DNA of 64,000 nt from Chitinophagaceae bacterium (GTDB lineage: Bacteria > Bacteroidota > Bacteroidia > Chitinophagales > Chitinophagaceae). Below the pieces are notes generated by a model. That model ran no database searches. It worked only from the letters and a program-made list of their open reading frames with translations, and was not told the DNA's origin. The DNA is taken from NCBI GenBank assembly GCA_009996675.1, contig JAACZQ010000026.1, forward strand, positions 5,390 to 69,389. Direction: 5' to 3'. The translations under genes were made by a program, and so were the position numbers. Shown here one piece after another: positions 35,582 through 44,102 of this stretch. Within the stretch, counting starts at the first letter, position 1. The number at the start of each line of letters is the position of its first letter.

Positions 35582-37993
35582 CTACTTAGCGTTTTTGACA
35601 TATTTCTCTAACCAGGTTTGTTGCTCCCACAATGTATGCAGGATATTTTCTTTACCGCGATAGCCGTGGGCTTCGTAAGGCAGGAAAACAAAACGAACAG
35701 TACCGCCATGACCTTTGATCGCAGCAAATAAACGTTCACTATTGATGGGATAGGTGCCTGTATTGTCATCACTATCACCATGGATCAGCAGGATCGGTGT
35801 TTTGATCTTGTCGGCGTAGCTGAAAGGACTCATTTCATAATAGAGCTGAGGGGCCTGCCAGTAGGTACGGTCTTCATTCTGGAACCCGAATGGCGTGAGG
35901 GTACGATTATAGGCGCCACTGCGTGCGATACCCGCTTTGAACAGGTTGGTATGCGCCAGGAGATTGGCAGTCATAAACGCGCCATAGCTATGGCCACCTA
36001 CGGCTACACGGTTTCTGTCGCCCACACCCATACCCGCCAGTTGGTTAATGGCTGCTTCGGCATTCATTTTTAATTGGGCAACGAAATTATCGTTGGGTTT
36101 TTTATCGGGACCAGCAGATACAATAGGCATTTCAGCATTGTCCAGAACGGCAAAGCCCTGTGTTACGAAATAAATGGGAGAGCCCCAGCTGATGGTGGTA
36201 AAGCGGTACTGGCTACCCCTTACCTGGGCGGCATCGGCAGCGCTGTTGAATTCACGGGGATAAGCCCAGATGAATACGGGCAGGGGACCATCTTTATCCT
36301 TGTTATAACCCTTGGGCAGGTAGAGATCACCGGTCAGGTCAACCCCATCGGCGCGTTTGTATTTGATTTTTTCTTTGGTAACACCTTCCAGTTGCGGATA
36401 AGGATTGCCAAAATTGGTAATGGCGCGATCGGCAATTTTGGTCACCAGGTTTTTGATGTAATAGTTGGGTGCATCCTTCTGCGACTCACGACGGGTGAGC
36501 AAGATGAGTTTATCGGCATCCAGTACATCATTCACGGTTTCAAAATAACCTTCCTGACAACGCCAGATGATTTCGTTCTGTTTGGTATTCAGATCAAATT
36601 TAGCGAGGAAGGGGAGATCGCCCTTGGGAGAAGACCCGGTTGTGTTATTCATCAGGATTTTGGTTCCGTTATCTACGGTTTGAATAACAGGACGACCAAA
36701 CTGGTTGCGGGCGAGTACGGGTGAACCGGGACTGTTATACGCATCGGTCTGGTTACGCTCATACATTGTTTCAAGTGTATGGGCAGTGCTATTGAAACGG
36801 CTTACACGAACCATTTGCTTGGTCCTTGAAATTTCGGTAACCATGGCCAGGGTTGCATTACCCCAGGTAGTACCGCCATAACGCATTTTTGTTTTGAAGA
36901 GTTCTTTTGCTTCACCGGTAAAAGGAGCACTCAGTGCATATACCGCATCGTGGTATTCCACCTGTTTGCGGATCAGACCGCTATCGAGGGGCATGGCCCA
37001 GGTAATGGTAGCCGCTTCATCATCGCGCCAGTCGAAACTGCGGGGTGCATTCTGTGTATTATCATATCCGGAAGGAGTTCCTTCGGAAGAGGGTAATTCA
37101 GCGAGCACTTTAATCACTTTACCGGTAAGGTCGTTAATGGTTACCGTGGAGGGGAATCCATTGGCTGTTACCAGGTAAGAAAATGGCTTACGGATGGTGC
37201 GCAGCATCATGTATTTGCGATCGGGAGAAAGACTGATGGTAGAAACAATACCAGGAGCGCCGAGTTTGGTTTCTACACCATTTTTGATTTGCGTGAGCTG
37301 TGATGTTGCATAAAACTCAAACAACTGTTCATCATAAGGCGATTTGATCAAATCCTGGTAAGTAACACTGGGGGCAGCTTTGCCCAGGTTTTGCTGAACG
37401 GTTGGCCCCTTGGGTGTAATGGGTCTTTTGGGCGCCTGTGATGCAGCATGGGTAGTGGCTTTGTAGATAATCGTCTGATCATCTACCCAGGTATAACTAA
37501 CACCCAATACGGTATTCAAAGGCTGTTTGTTGACACGCGTTGCTTTCTGTGTGGCAATATCTATCACATATAAGTCAACACGATCGCCGCTGGTTTGCGT
37601 AAACGCAATTTTTGTTTCAGAAGGACTCCAGGAAACATTACCTGCCAGTACATTGGCGGGTAAACCGGTAATATTATAAGTCTTATCGGTTTTGATATTC
37701 TTCAGCGTAAAATTATTGATGAAGTTCTGGCGGCTGGGCGAAAAATTATTAGGGTTCAGACGCATACCTGCAATACGCAGTTCTGGCTGTCCCAGTTCTT
37801 CTACCAGCGGATAGCTGTTGCGGTCGCTCAGCAACATCCATTCTGCCTTGCCATCTACTTGAACGCCGGGGGCCGTTTTAGCCAACAGCAAATCGGCAAT
37901 ATCTTTTGCCGGTGTCTGGTAACTGGCTGCATCCTGCGCCTGCGTTACAAGCAAACAGACCGCACAGAGCAAAGAGAGGAACCATTTTTTCAT
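35582..37993 (-). CDS. S9-family prolyl oligopeptidase-like peptidase
   Basis: An 803-residue exported serine peptidase of clan SC. A signal peptide (about 1-20) precedes a beta-propeller-like region (about 40-520, with WSPSETKIAFTQTSGDRVDLYVID repeats). The C-terminal alpha/beta-hydrolase domain has catalytic S669 in GGHSYGAF, the acid in LIHGDSDDNTG and H776 in PYEAHGY. Bacteroidota carry many such S9 peptidases for peptide use in the periplasm; length and the propeller suggest a dipeptidyl or glutamyl-type enzyme. A 7-bp tandem repeat lies just upstream of its start. Confidence 0.92.
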   Translation of the reverse strand: MKKWFLSLLCAVCLLVTQAQDAASYQTPAKDIADLLLAKTAPGVQVDGKAEWMLLSDRNSYPLVEELGQPELRIAGMRLNPNNFSPSRQNFINNFTLKNIKTDKTYNITGLPANVLAGNVSWSPSETKIAFTQTSGDRVDLYVIDIATQKATRVNKQPLNTVLGVSYTWVDDQTIIYKATTHAASQAPKRPITPKGPTVQQNLGKAAPSVTYQDLIKSPYDEQLFEFYATSQLTQIKNGVETKLGAPGIVSTISLSPDRKYMMLRTIRKPFSYLVTANGFPSTVTINDLTGKVIKVLAELPSSEGTPSGYDNTQNAPRSFDWRDDEAATITWAMPLDSGLIRKQVEYHDAVYALSAPFTGEAKELFKTKMRYGGTTWGNATLAMVTEISRTKQMVRVSRFNSTAHTLETMYERNQTDAYNSPGSPVLARNQFGRPVIQTVDNGTKILMNNTTGSSPKGDLPFLAKFDLNTKQNEIIWRCQEGYFETVNDVLDADKLILLTRRESQKDAPNYYIKNLVTKIADRAITNFGNPYPQLEGVTKEKIKYKRADGVDLTGDLYLPKGYNKDKDGPLPVFIWAYPREFNSAADAAQVRGSQYRFTTISWGSPIYFVTQGFAVLDNAEMPIVSAGPDKKPNDNFVAQLKMNAEAAINQLAGMGVGDRNRVAVGGHSYGAFMTANLLAHTNLFKAGIARSGAYNRTLTPFGFQNEDRTYWQAPQLYYEMSPFSYADKIKTPILLIHGDSDDNTGTYPINSERLFAAIKGHGGTVRFVFLPYEAHGYRGKENILHTLWEQQTWLEKYVKNAK

Positions 37994-38008
37994 AATCGGA
38001 TTGGTTTT

Positions 38009-38045
38009 GTTTATAGTTTATGGTTTGTGGTTTATGGTTTATGGG
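38009..38045. repeat. Five tandem copies of GTTTATG
   Basis: Five consecutive 7-bp units follow the consensus GTTTATG: GTTTATA, GTTTATG, GTTTGTG, GTTTATG, GTTTATG, then GG. They lie about 16-52 bp upstream of the S9 peptidase ATG on the reverse strand, within its probable promoter, and 34 bp from the end of the GH16 gene. Confidence 0.75.
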
Positions 38046-38078
38046 TGGAAGTGGATAACTAACGAATACCAAATCGCA

Positions 38079-38852
38079 TCATTGATAAACGCGCACATAA
38101 TCCACCAGCATTTGTTGCGGGAAGATGGATTCATCTACCCCTTTTTGTCCACCCCAGGAACCGCCTACGGCAATATTCAGTAACAGGTGGAAAGGCTTAT
38201 GAAAAGGCCAGGCGTCGTTGCCGGTATGTTCATTCTTGAAATTGAAATAAGGTTTATTGTCAACCAGCATGGTAATGGTTTCGGCATCCCATTCCAGCGA
38301 ATACACATGAAAATCATCGCTGCAATCCGGAACGCTTACGGTAGCGGTTTTTTGTGTGCCGATACTGTGAAAATATTTTTTGGTGTGAACCGATGCGTGT
38401 ACAGTCCCCTGGTCGTAACCCACATGTTCCATAATGTCAATTTCTCCATCGTCGGGCCAGGTAATTTTGGGTGTGGTTGCCAGCATCCAGATGGCAGGCC
38501 AGCTGCCCCGCCCCCTGGGTAGTTTCGCACGCACATCAATCCGGCCATAGGTCCAGTCTCCCTTTCCCTTGGTAACCAGTCTGGCCGATGTATAAGGATT
38601 ATTGTCTTTTGTTTCCCGGACGGCGGTAATGACCAGGTGTCCTTTTTCCACGCGGGCATTTTTCAGGTTCCGGGCGGTATAATACTGCAGTTCCTGGTTG
38701 CCCCAGCCATGGCCGCCCACATCATAGCTCCATTTGGCGGAGTCGGGGAGACCGGTATAATTAAACTCGTCGCTCCAGACCAGTTTGCGCTGTTGAGCCT
38801 GCAGGGATCCCAGGAAAAGGAGGGCAGCAGGAAGTAATGACCATTTTTTCAT
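38079..38852 (-). CDS. GH16 endo-beta-glucanase
   Basis: A 257-residue exported glycoside hydrolase family 16 enzyme, probably a beta-1,3- or mixed-linkage glucanase (laminarinase). The signal peptide (about 1-20) is followed by VWSDEFNYTGLPDSAKWSYD and the catalytic GEIDIMEHVG, with nucleophile E137, D139 and acid/base E142, a beta-jelly-roll layout. SWPAIWML and HVYSLEWDAETITMLVDNKPYF are also characteristic. It is upstream of the S9 peptidase on the same strand, 85 bp apart. Confidence 0.93.
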   Translation of the reverse strand: MKKWSLLPAALLFLGSLQAQQRKLVWSDEFNYTGLPDSAKWSYDVGGHGWGNQELQYYTARNLKNARVEKGHLVITAVRETKDNNPYTSARLVTKGKGDWTYGRIDVRAKLPRGRGSWPAIWMLATTPKITWPDDGEIDIMEHVGYDQGTVHASVHTKKYFHSIGTQKTATVSVPDCSDDFHVYSLEWDAETITMLVDNKPYFNFKNEHTGNDAWPFHKPFHLLLNIAVGGSWGGQKGVDESIFPQQMLVDYVRVYQ

Positions 38853-38931
38853 AGCTGGCTGGTTGTTAAAGCGAAGTAATTTAAACAGAAAAGCCCTGAT
38901 ACCCTACGAAAATGGCGTTGGACGGAAAAAA

Positions 38932-38963
38932 TTTGTGAGAAAATCGGTAAATACATAGTTTTG
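38932..38963 (+). promoter_or_regulatory. Probable his operon promoter
   Basis: TTTG at 38932-38935 and TAGTTTTG at 38956-38963 match the Bacteroidota -33 (TTTG) and -7 (TAnnTTTG) elements exactly, with 24 nt between the two TTTG words. Transcription would start about 4 nt before the leader peptide ATG at 38972. The same spacing is seen at the tetR promoter. Confidence 0.65.
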
Positions 38964-38971
38964 TGCCTGCA

Positions 38972-39022
38972 ATGGCAATATTTGTACATATCCACCATCA
39001 TCATTACTTACCCCGCGGGTAG
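38972..39022 (+). CDS. hisL: Histidine-operon leader peptide
   Basis: A 16-codon ORF, MAIFVHIHHHHYLPRG, with five histidines including four in a row (codons at 38993-39004). It ends in TAG at 39020. It lies between a -33/-7-type promoter and an intrinsic terminator 35 bp before the hisG start. A run of His codons directly ahead of a his operon is the classic leader-peptide arrangement; the ribosome would stall there when charged tRNA-His is scarce. Confidence 0.8.
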   Translation: MAIFVHIHHHHYLPRG

Positions 39023-39090
39023 GCTGTTGGTGTTTTGTACCTGACATAAAACATTGAATGGGCTTACCGGTGGTAAGCCCATTTTTTTTT
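39009..39090 (+). promoter_or_regulatory. His attenuator: protector, antiterminator and terminator hairpins
   Basis: Three mutually exclusive pairings fit. The protector stem is 39009-39013 with 39017-39021 (TACCC/GGGTA). The antiterminator is 39018-39024 with 39062-39068 (GGTAGGC with GCTTACC, one G-U). The terminator is a perfect 12-bp stem, 39057-39068 with 39072-39083, with a GGT loop and a T-run to 39090. A ribosome stalled on the His codons would block the protector stem and free 39018-39024 to form the antiterminator; one that finishes the peptide leaves the terminator. Confidence 0.75.
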
Positions 39091-39102
39091 AATACCGATA
39101 AT

Positions 39103-39957
39103 ATGAAATTGAAACTCGCAATCCAGAAAAGTGGCCGCCTGCACGATGATTCCATGCGTCTGCTGAAAGAATGTGGCATTGATATCAGCAATGGTGTAAA
39201 CAAACTCAAGGCTGAAGCCACCAATTTTCCCCTCGAAGTATTTTTCCTGCGTGATGATGATATTCCGCAATATGTGGAAGATGGTGTAGCCGATATCGGA
39301 TTCGTTGGAGAGAATGTGGTCTATGAAAAAAAGAAAAAAACTACAGTTGTGGAGCAGCTGGGTTTTGGTAAGTGCAGACTCAGTATTGCTGTCCGCAAAC
39401 AGGAGCAATACACCGATGCCGGTTTTCTGACCGGTAAAAAAATTGCCACCAGTTACCCGGTTATCGTTGCCGCTTTCCTGCAGGAGAAAGGTATTGAAGC
39501 CGAAATACATGAGATCAGTGGCAGCGTGGAAATTGCCCCCGGTATTGGTTTGGCCGATGCCATCTGCGACCTGGTATCCAGCGGTTCTACCCTGTTCATG
39601 AACGGATTGAAAGAAGCGGAAACCATCCTTCGTTCACAGGCGGTACTGATACGCAACAGCGATCTGTCTGAAGAACAGCTTGTAACCCTGAATCGACTGT
39701 TATTCCGGATACAATCGGTTAAAAAAGCCAGGAATAATAAATATATCCTGCTCAATGCACCCAATGAAAAATTACCGGAAATCATCGGCCTTCTGCCTGG
39801 TATGAAAAGCCCTACGGTATTGCCCCTGGCAGAGCCGGGTTGGAGCAGTGTACACAGTGTGCTGAATGAAAACGATTTTTGGGATATCATTGAACAGTTG
39901 AAAGCCGCCGGCGCAGAAGGTATACTGGTTGTGCCTATTGAAAAAATGATCGTATAA
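39103..39957 (+). CDS. hisG: ATP phosphoribosyltransferase (long form)
   Basis: First enzyme of histidine synthesis, joining ATP and PRPP; feedback-inhibited by histidine. The 284-residue protein starts MKLKLAIQKSGRLHDDSMRLL and has ISGSVEIAPGIGLADAICDLVSSGSTL, the PRPP-binding region. It keeps the C-terminal regulatory domain (EGILVVPIEKMIV), so it is the long, HisZ-independent form. The ATG at 39103 is preferred; it comes 13 nt after the terminator T-run. HisD follows by 15 bp. Confidence 0.97.
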   Translation: MKLKLAIQKSGRLHDDSMRLLKECGIDISNGVNKLKAEATNFPLEVFFLRDDDIPQYVEDGVADIGFVGENVVYEKKKKTTVVEQLGFGKCRLSIAVRKQEQYTDAGFLTGKKIATSYPVIVAAFLQEKGIEAEIHEISGSVEIAPGIGLADAICDLVSSGSTLFMNGLKEAETILRSQAVLIRNSDLSEEQLVTLNRLLFRIQSVKKARNNKYILLNAPNEKLPEIIGLLPGMKSPTVLPLAEPGWSSVHSVLNENDFWDIIEQLKAAGAEGILVVPIEKMIV

Positions 39958-39972
39958 ACCTTATTCACGACT

Positions 39973-41247
39973 ATGGAACGGATTCTTTATCCCGATAAAA
40001 ACAACTGGCCATCACTGCTGGCACGCCCGGTACTGGATCATAAAGCTTTGCAGCAAACGGTGCAGCAAGTATTGGATGCTGTTAAAAACGAAGGCGATGC
40101 AGCGGTGCAGGCCTATACCCAACGCTTCGATGGGGTATCACTGGATGGTATGGAAGTGACTGCAGCAGCAATGACCGAAGCTGCGGACCTGCTTTCCACT
40201 GAACTCAAAACGGCTATTGAACAGGCGGCTAAAAATATCCGCTTATTTCATGAGCAGCAGCAAAGCAAACCGGTTATCACGGAAACCATGCCCGGGGTAC
40301 AATGCTGGCGCAAAAACCAACCCATTGATGTGGTAGGTTTATACATCCCCGGCGGTACAGCACCCTTATTCTCCACCATCTTAATGCTGGGTATCCCCGC
40401 TTCCATTGCCGGATGCAAGGAAGTGGTATTGTGTTCTCCGCCGGGTAAAGACGGACAACTGCATCCGGCCATCCTTTTTGCTGCAAAACTGGTAGGCATC
40501 CATCGTGTTTTTAAAGTGGGTGGGGTACAGGCTATTGCCGCCATGGCCTATGGTACGGAAACCATTCCGAAAGTGTATAAGATATTCGGACCGGGTAACC
40601 AGTATGTAACCTGTGCCAAACAATTGATTCAACAAGAGGGAATAGCGATTGATATGCCCGCAGGACCCAGTGAGGTCTGCGTACTGGCCGATGCCACAGC
40701 CCAGGCCGATTTTGTTGCAGCAGACCTGCTGAGCCAGGCAGAACACGGCGCCGATAGCCAGGTATTACTGGTCAGTACCCATGAACCACTCCTGCAGGCG
40801 GTGGAGCAATCCATTGCCGTACAACTGGCAAAACTGCCACGCAAAGAACTGGCCGCCGCTGCACTCGCCAACAGTAAAGCCATCCTGGTACGGGATATGA
40901 CGGAAGCCATGGAACTGGTGAATGCTTATGCTGCGGAACACCTGATTATCGCTTCGGATGATGCAGAACAGCTGGCAGAAAAAGTGACCAATGCAGGTTC
41001 TGTATTCCTGGGCCATTATTCTCCGGAAAGTGTGGGCGATTATGCCAGCGGCACCAACCATACATTACCCACAAACGGATTTGCCAGAGCCTACAGCGGC
41101 GTGAGTCTGGATAGTTTTGTGAAAAAGATCACTTACCAGCAACTTACCCGGGAGGGATTGACCAATATTGCACCCACCGTGGCAGCCATGGCAGCAGCAG
41201 AGGGACTGGAAGCACACAGGCAGGCTGCATTGATTCGATTATCTTAA
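39973..41247 (+). CDS. hisD: Histidinol dehydrogenase
   Basis: Zn-dependent, NAD-linked enzyme that oxidises histidinol to histidine in two steps. The 424-residue sequence has VGLYIPGGTAPLFSTILMLGIPASIAGC, IFGPGNQYVTCAKQL, DMPAGPSEVCVLAD, the catalytic region AEHLIIAS and the C-terminal SGTNHTLPTNGFARAYSGVSLDSF, all diagnostic. It lies 15 bp after hisG and 15 bp before hisC. Confidence 0.98.
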   Translation: MERILYPDKNNWPSLLARPVLDHKALQQTVQQVLDAVKNEGDAAVQAYTQRFDGVSLDGMEVTAAAMTEAADLLSTELKTAIEQAAKNIRLFHEQQQSKPVITETMPGVQCWRKNQPIDVVGLYIPGGTAPLFSTILMLGIPASIAGCKEVVLCSPPGKDGQLHPAILFAAKLVGIHRVFKVGGVQAIAAMAYGTETIPKVYKIFGPGNQYVTCAKQLIQQEGIAIDMPAGPSEVCVLADATAQADFVAADLLSQAEHGADSQVLLVSTHEPLLQAVEQSIAVQLAKLPRKELAAAALANSKAILVRDMTEAMELVNAYAAEHLIIASDDAEQLAEKVTNAGSVFLGHYSPESVGDYASGTNHTLPTNGFARAYSGVSLDSFVKKITYQQLTREGLTNIAPTVAAMAAAEGLEAHRQAALIRLS

Positions 41248-41262
41248 AGTATTATTGATACC

Positions 41263-42315
41263 ATGTTTAATTTAGACGCCATCACAAGGCAGAACATTAA
41301 GAAGTTAACACCCTATTCATCGGCACGCGATGAATTCAGTGGTGAAGCCAAAGTATTTCTCGATGCCAATGAAAACAGCCTGGGTTCACCACTGGTAAAA
41401 TGGTATAACCGTTATCCCGATCCGCATCAGCGCAGGATCAAGGAACAACTGGCAGCCATCAAACAAATACCAGCCGAACAAATTTTTCTGGGGAATGGCA
41501 GTGATGAATGCATCGATATCTTATTCCGCTGTTTTTGTGAGCCTGGAAGGGATAATGTGATTATCTGTCCGCCCACCTATGGTATGTATGAAGTAAGTGC
41601 ACATATCAATGATGTGGCCATCCGCAAAGCACCGTTGCTGGACAATTTCCAGTTAAACCTCGCACACCTGGAAACACTCACGGATGAACATACGCGCATC
41701 ATCTGGCTCTGCTCACCCAATAACCCCACCGGTAATTCCCTCGACCGGGTAGATATTGAAACCGTACTCAACCATTTCAATGGTCTCGTTGTAGTAGATG
41801 AAGCCTATATCAATTTCGCCAGGCAGCAATCATTTATCCGCGACCTGATAGATTATCCGAATCTCGTGGTATTGCAGACACTCAGTAAAGCCTGGGGGCT
41901 GGCCGGTTTACGCTTGGGGATGGCATTTGCATCGTCGGAGATTATTGCTATTATGAATAAGGTGAAACCACCCTATAATATTAACCAGGCAACACAGGAA
42001 CTGGTGAGTAAGGCGCTGGAGGAAGTTGGACAGGTGAATGATATGATCCGGTTATTGGTGGATATGCGGGAGGCCCTGGCAGCTGTATTTGCTTCCATGC
42101 CTACGGTAGAGCAGGTATACCCATCCGATGCCAATTTCCTGCTGGTAAAAATACAGGATGCCCGTAAAGTCTATGAATTCCTGCTCGGTAAAGGGATTGT
42201 GTTGCGCGACAGGAGTAATGTGCAGTTGTGTGAGGATTGCCTGCGTATAACAATTGGTACGGAAAAAGAAAATACAATTTTGGTAGATGCCATGCAGGAA
42301 TGGTATAATCAATAA
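41263..42315 (+). CDS. hisC: Histidinol-phosphate aminotransferase
   Basis: PLP-dependent fold-type I aminotransferase converting imidazole-acetol phosphate to histidinol phosphate. 350 residues, normal length. LGNGSDECIDILFRCF, CSPNNPTGN and VVDEAYINFA (with the PLP-pyridine Asp) are present, and K209 in LSKAWGLAGLRLG is the PLP Schiff-base lysine. It follows hisD by 15 bp. The next gene in the operon is not his-related. Confidence 0.97.
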   Translation: MFNLDAITRQNIKKLTPYSSARDEFSGEAKVFLDANENSLGSPLVKWYNRYPDPHQRRIKEQLAAIKQIPAEQIFLGNGSDECIDILFRCFCEPGRDNVIICPPTYGMYEVSAHINDVAIRKAPLLDNFQLNLAHLETLTDEHTRIIWLCSPNNPTGNSLDRVDIETVLNHFNGLVVVDEAYINFARQQSFIRDLIDYPNLVVLQTLSKAWGLAGLRLGMAFASSEIIAIMNKVKPPYNINQATQELVSKALEEVGQVNDMIRLLVDMREALAAVFASMPTVEQVYPSDANFLLVKIQDARKVYEFLLGKGIVLRDRSNVQLCEDCLRITIGTEKENTILVDAMQEWYNQ

Positions 42316-42369
42316 GAATCTGATGGTTTCTCTGTTTTGATTCGTAATTTTCAGTCACAAATTCAATCC

Positions 42370-43662
42370 ATGATGATGAAAAAGCTTGTTCGTATGGTAT
42401 TACCTGCTGTATTGTTTGCGCAGGTGGTAACCGCCCATGATGGCAAACCCAACACTTATTTTAATCCCAATACCGATCCGGGTAATGGAGGGCTAACCCT
42501 TCCCGCAGGTTTTGTTGCCAGCCGGATCGCTGAAAATACCGGCCGTGCCAGGCATATTGCAGTTACGCCAGCCGGGGACATCTATATTAAGCTGGAGCGC
42601 TTGGTGAATGGCAAAGGCATTTACCTGTTACGGGATAAAAACAAAGATGGCATTTTTGAAGAAAGCCAGGGTTTTGGTGATTATATCGGAACAGGCATTG
42701 CTATCAAAGACGGCTATCTCTATGCCTCTTCCAATACAGATGTATACCGTTACAAGCTGGATGCCCAGTACCATGTACTGCATCCCGATCAACCCGAAAA
42801 GATCGTTACGGGTTTGCTGGATAAACGTCAGCATGCTTCCAAATCCATTGCACTGGATAATGCCGGCAATATTTATGTCAATATCGGCGCCCCCTCCAAT
42901 TCCTGTCAGGAAGTAGATCGTACCAAAGGATCCAAGGGTATGATGCCTTGTCCCATACTGGATTCAGCCGGTGGTATCTGGCAGTTTAAGACCGATAAAC
43001 TGAATCAGACCTATGCCAATGGGCTTCGTTATGCAACAGGCTTACGCAATGTGGTAGGGCTCGATTGGAATCAGGCACAGAACCAGCTCTATGTAACCAT
43101 GCATGGTCGCGATATGTTGTATACTTTATATCCGGAAATGTTTGATTCTACCGTTAGTGCAGAACTACCTTCCGAAACCATGTATGCCATCAAACAGGGT
43201 GATGATGCCGGATGGCCCTATGTCTATTATGATCACCTGCAAAAGAAAAAGATATTGTCACCCGAATATGGTGGCGACGGAAAAAAAGCGGGTGGTGAAA
43301 AAGCAATTGATCCCATTATGGCTTTTCCAGGACATATGGCACCCAATGCCTTGTTGTTTTACACCGGTAACAGTTTCCCTGCCCGGTATAAGAATGGCGC
43401 ATTCATTGCGTTCCATGGTTCCTGGAACCGATCACCCCTGCCACAGGAAGGTTATTATGTAGTGTTTGTTCCTTTTGAAAATGGTAAACCTACGGGTCAG
43501 TGGGAAGTATTTGCCAACGGGTTTGCCGGTGCACCGGTGATCAAGAATCCACGCGATGCACAACAGCGCCCCTGCGGCCTCGCACAGGGCCCCGATGGAT
43601 CCCTGTATGTATCGGATGATGTGAAAGGAACTATTTATCGTATTTCATACAACGGAAAATAA
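42370..43662 (+). CDS. PQQ-type sugar (sorbosone-like) dehydrogenase
   Basis: A 430-residue exported protein of the soluble glucose/L-sorbosone dehydrogenase beta-propeller family. The signal peptide ends near AQVVTAHD, and the ATG at 42370 (one of three in a row) is preferred over an upstream TTG. GLTLPAGFVASRIAENTGRARHIAVTPAGDIYIKL, LRYATGLRNVVGLDWNQ, GDDAGWPYVYYD, AFHGSWNRSPLPQEGY and CGLAQGPDGSLYVSDD mark the propeller. It is paired with a cytochrome c 5 bp downstream, the likely electron acceptor. It interrupts the his operon between hisC and hisB. Confidence 0.87.
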   Translation: MMMKKLVRMVLPAVLFAQVVTAHDGKPNTYFNPNTDPGNGGLTLPAGFVASRIAENTGRARHIAVTPAGDIYIKLERLVNGKGIYLLRDKNKDGIFEESQGFGDYIGTGIAIKDGYLYASSNTDVYRYKLDAQYHVLHPDQPEKIVTGLLDKRQHASKSIALDNAGNIYVNIGAPSNSCQEVDRTKGSKGMMPCPILDSAGGIWQFKTDKLNQTYANGLRYATGLRNVVGLDWNQAQNQLYVTMHGRDMLYTLYPEMFDSTVSAELPSETMYAIKQGDDAGWPYVYYDHLQKKKILSPEYGGDGKKAGGEKAIDPIMAFPGHMAPNALLFYTGNSFPARYKNGAFIAFHGSWNRSPLPQEGYYVVFVPFENGKPTGQWEVFANGFAGAPVIKNPRDAQQRPCGLAQGPDGSLYVSDDVKGTIYRISYNGK

Positions 43663-43667
43663 ACCAG

Positions 43668-44099
43668 ATGAGACTGTTCATTTATTTATTGGGCGGGCTG
43701 GCAATGGCCACTGCATTCAAGCCTGTTAAAAAAAACATACAAGTGCCAGCTACGCTGAAAGCTTCCATCGAAAGAGGCAAGACAGTCTATGTACAACGTT
43801 GCATGGCTTGTCACCAGGCCGATGGCGGTGGTGTTCCCCGTATGAATCCACCGCTGGACCGGGCAACGGCAGTAGTAGCCAATGATAAAGCCAAACTCAT
43901 TCGCATTGTTATCAAAGGCATGACCGACCGCGTGGAAATTGATGGTGAAATGTATGATAATAATATGTCGGCCAACCCGGATCTTACCGACACACAAATT
44001 GCGGATGTATTGAATTATGTACGCAATAACTGGAGTAATAAAGCCAAAGCAGTGGTAACAGCTGCAGAAGTGAAAGCTGTTCGGGCCAAATTGAAATAA
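43668..44099 (+). CDS. Periplasmic cytochrome c, mono-haem
   Basis: A 143-residue exported c-type cytochrome. After a signal segment (about 1-17) the haem motif is C45-M-A-C48-H49, in YVQRCMACHQADGGGVPRMNPPL. The probable distal Met ligand lies in the DGEMYDNNMSANPDLTDTQIADVLNYVRNNW region. It is transcribed with the PQQ-type dehydrogenase 5 bp upstream and is 3 bp before hisB, so it is the natural electron acceptor of that dehydrogenase. It is separate from the histidine pathway. Confidence 0.92.
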   Translation: MRLFIYLLGGLAMATAFKPVKKNIQVPATLKASIERGKTVYVQRCMACHQADGGGVPRMNPPLDRATAVVANDKAKLIRIVIKGMTDRVEIDGEMYDNNMSANPDLTDTQIADVLNYVRNNWSNKAKAVVTAAEVKAVRAKLK

Positions 44100-44102
44100 G
44101 TA

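Noticed and set aside
38009-38045. CRISPR-like or telomere-type repeat
   Set aside because: The unit is only 7 bp with no spacers, so it is a simple tandem repeat.
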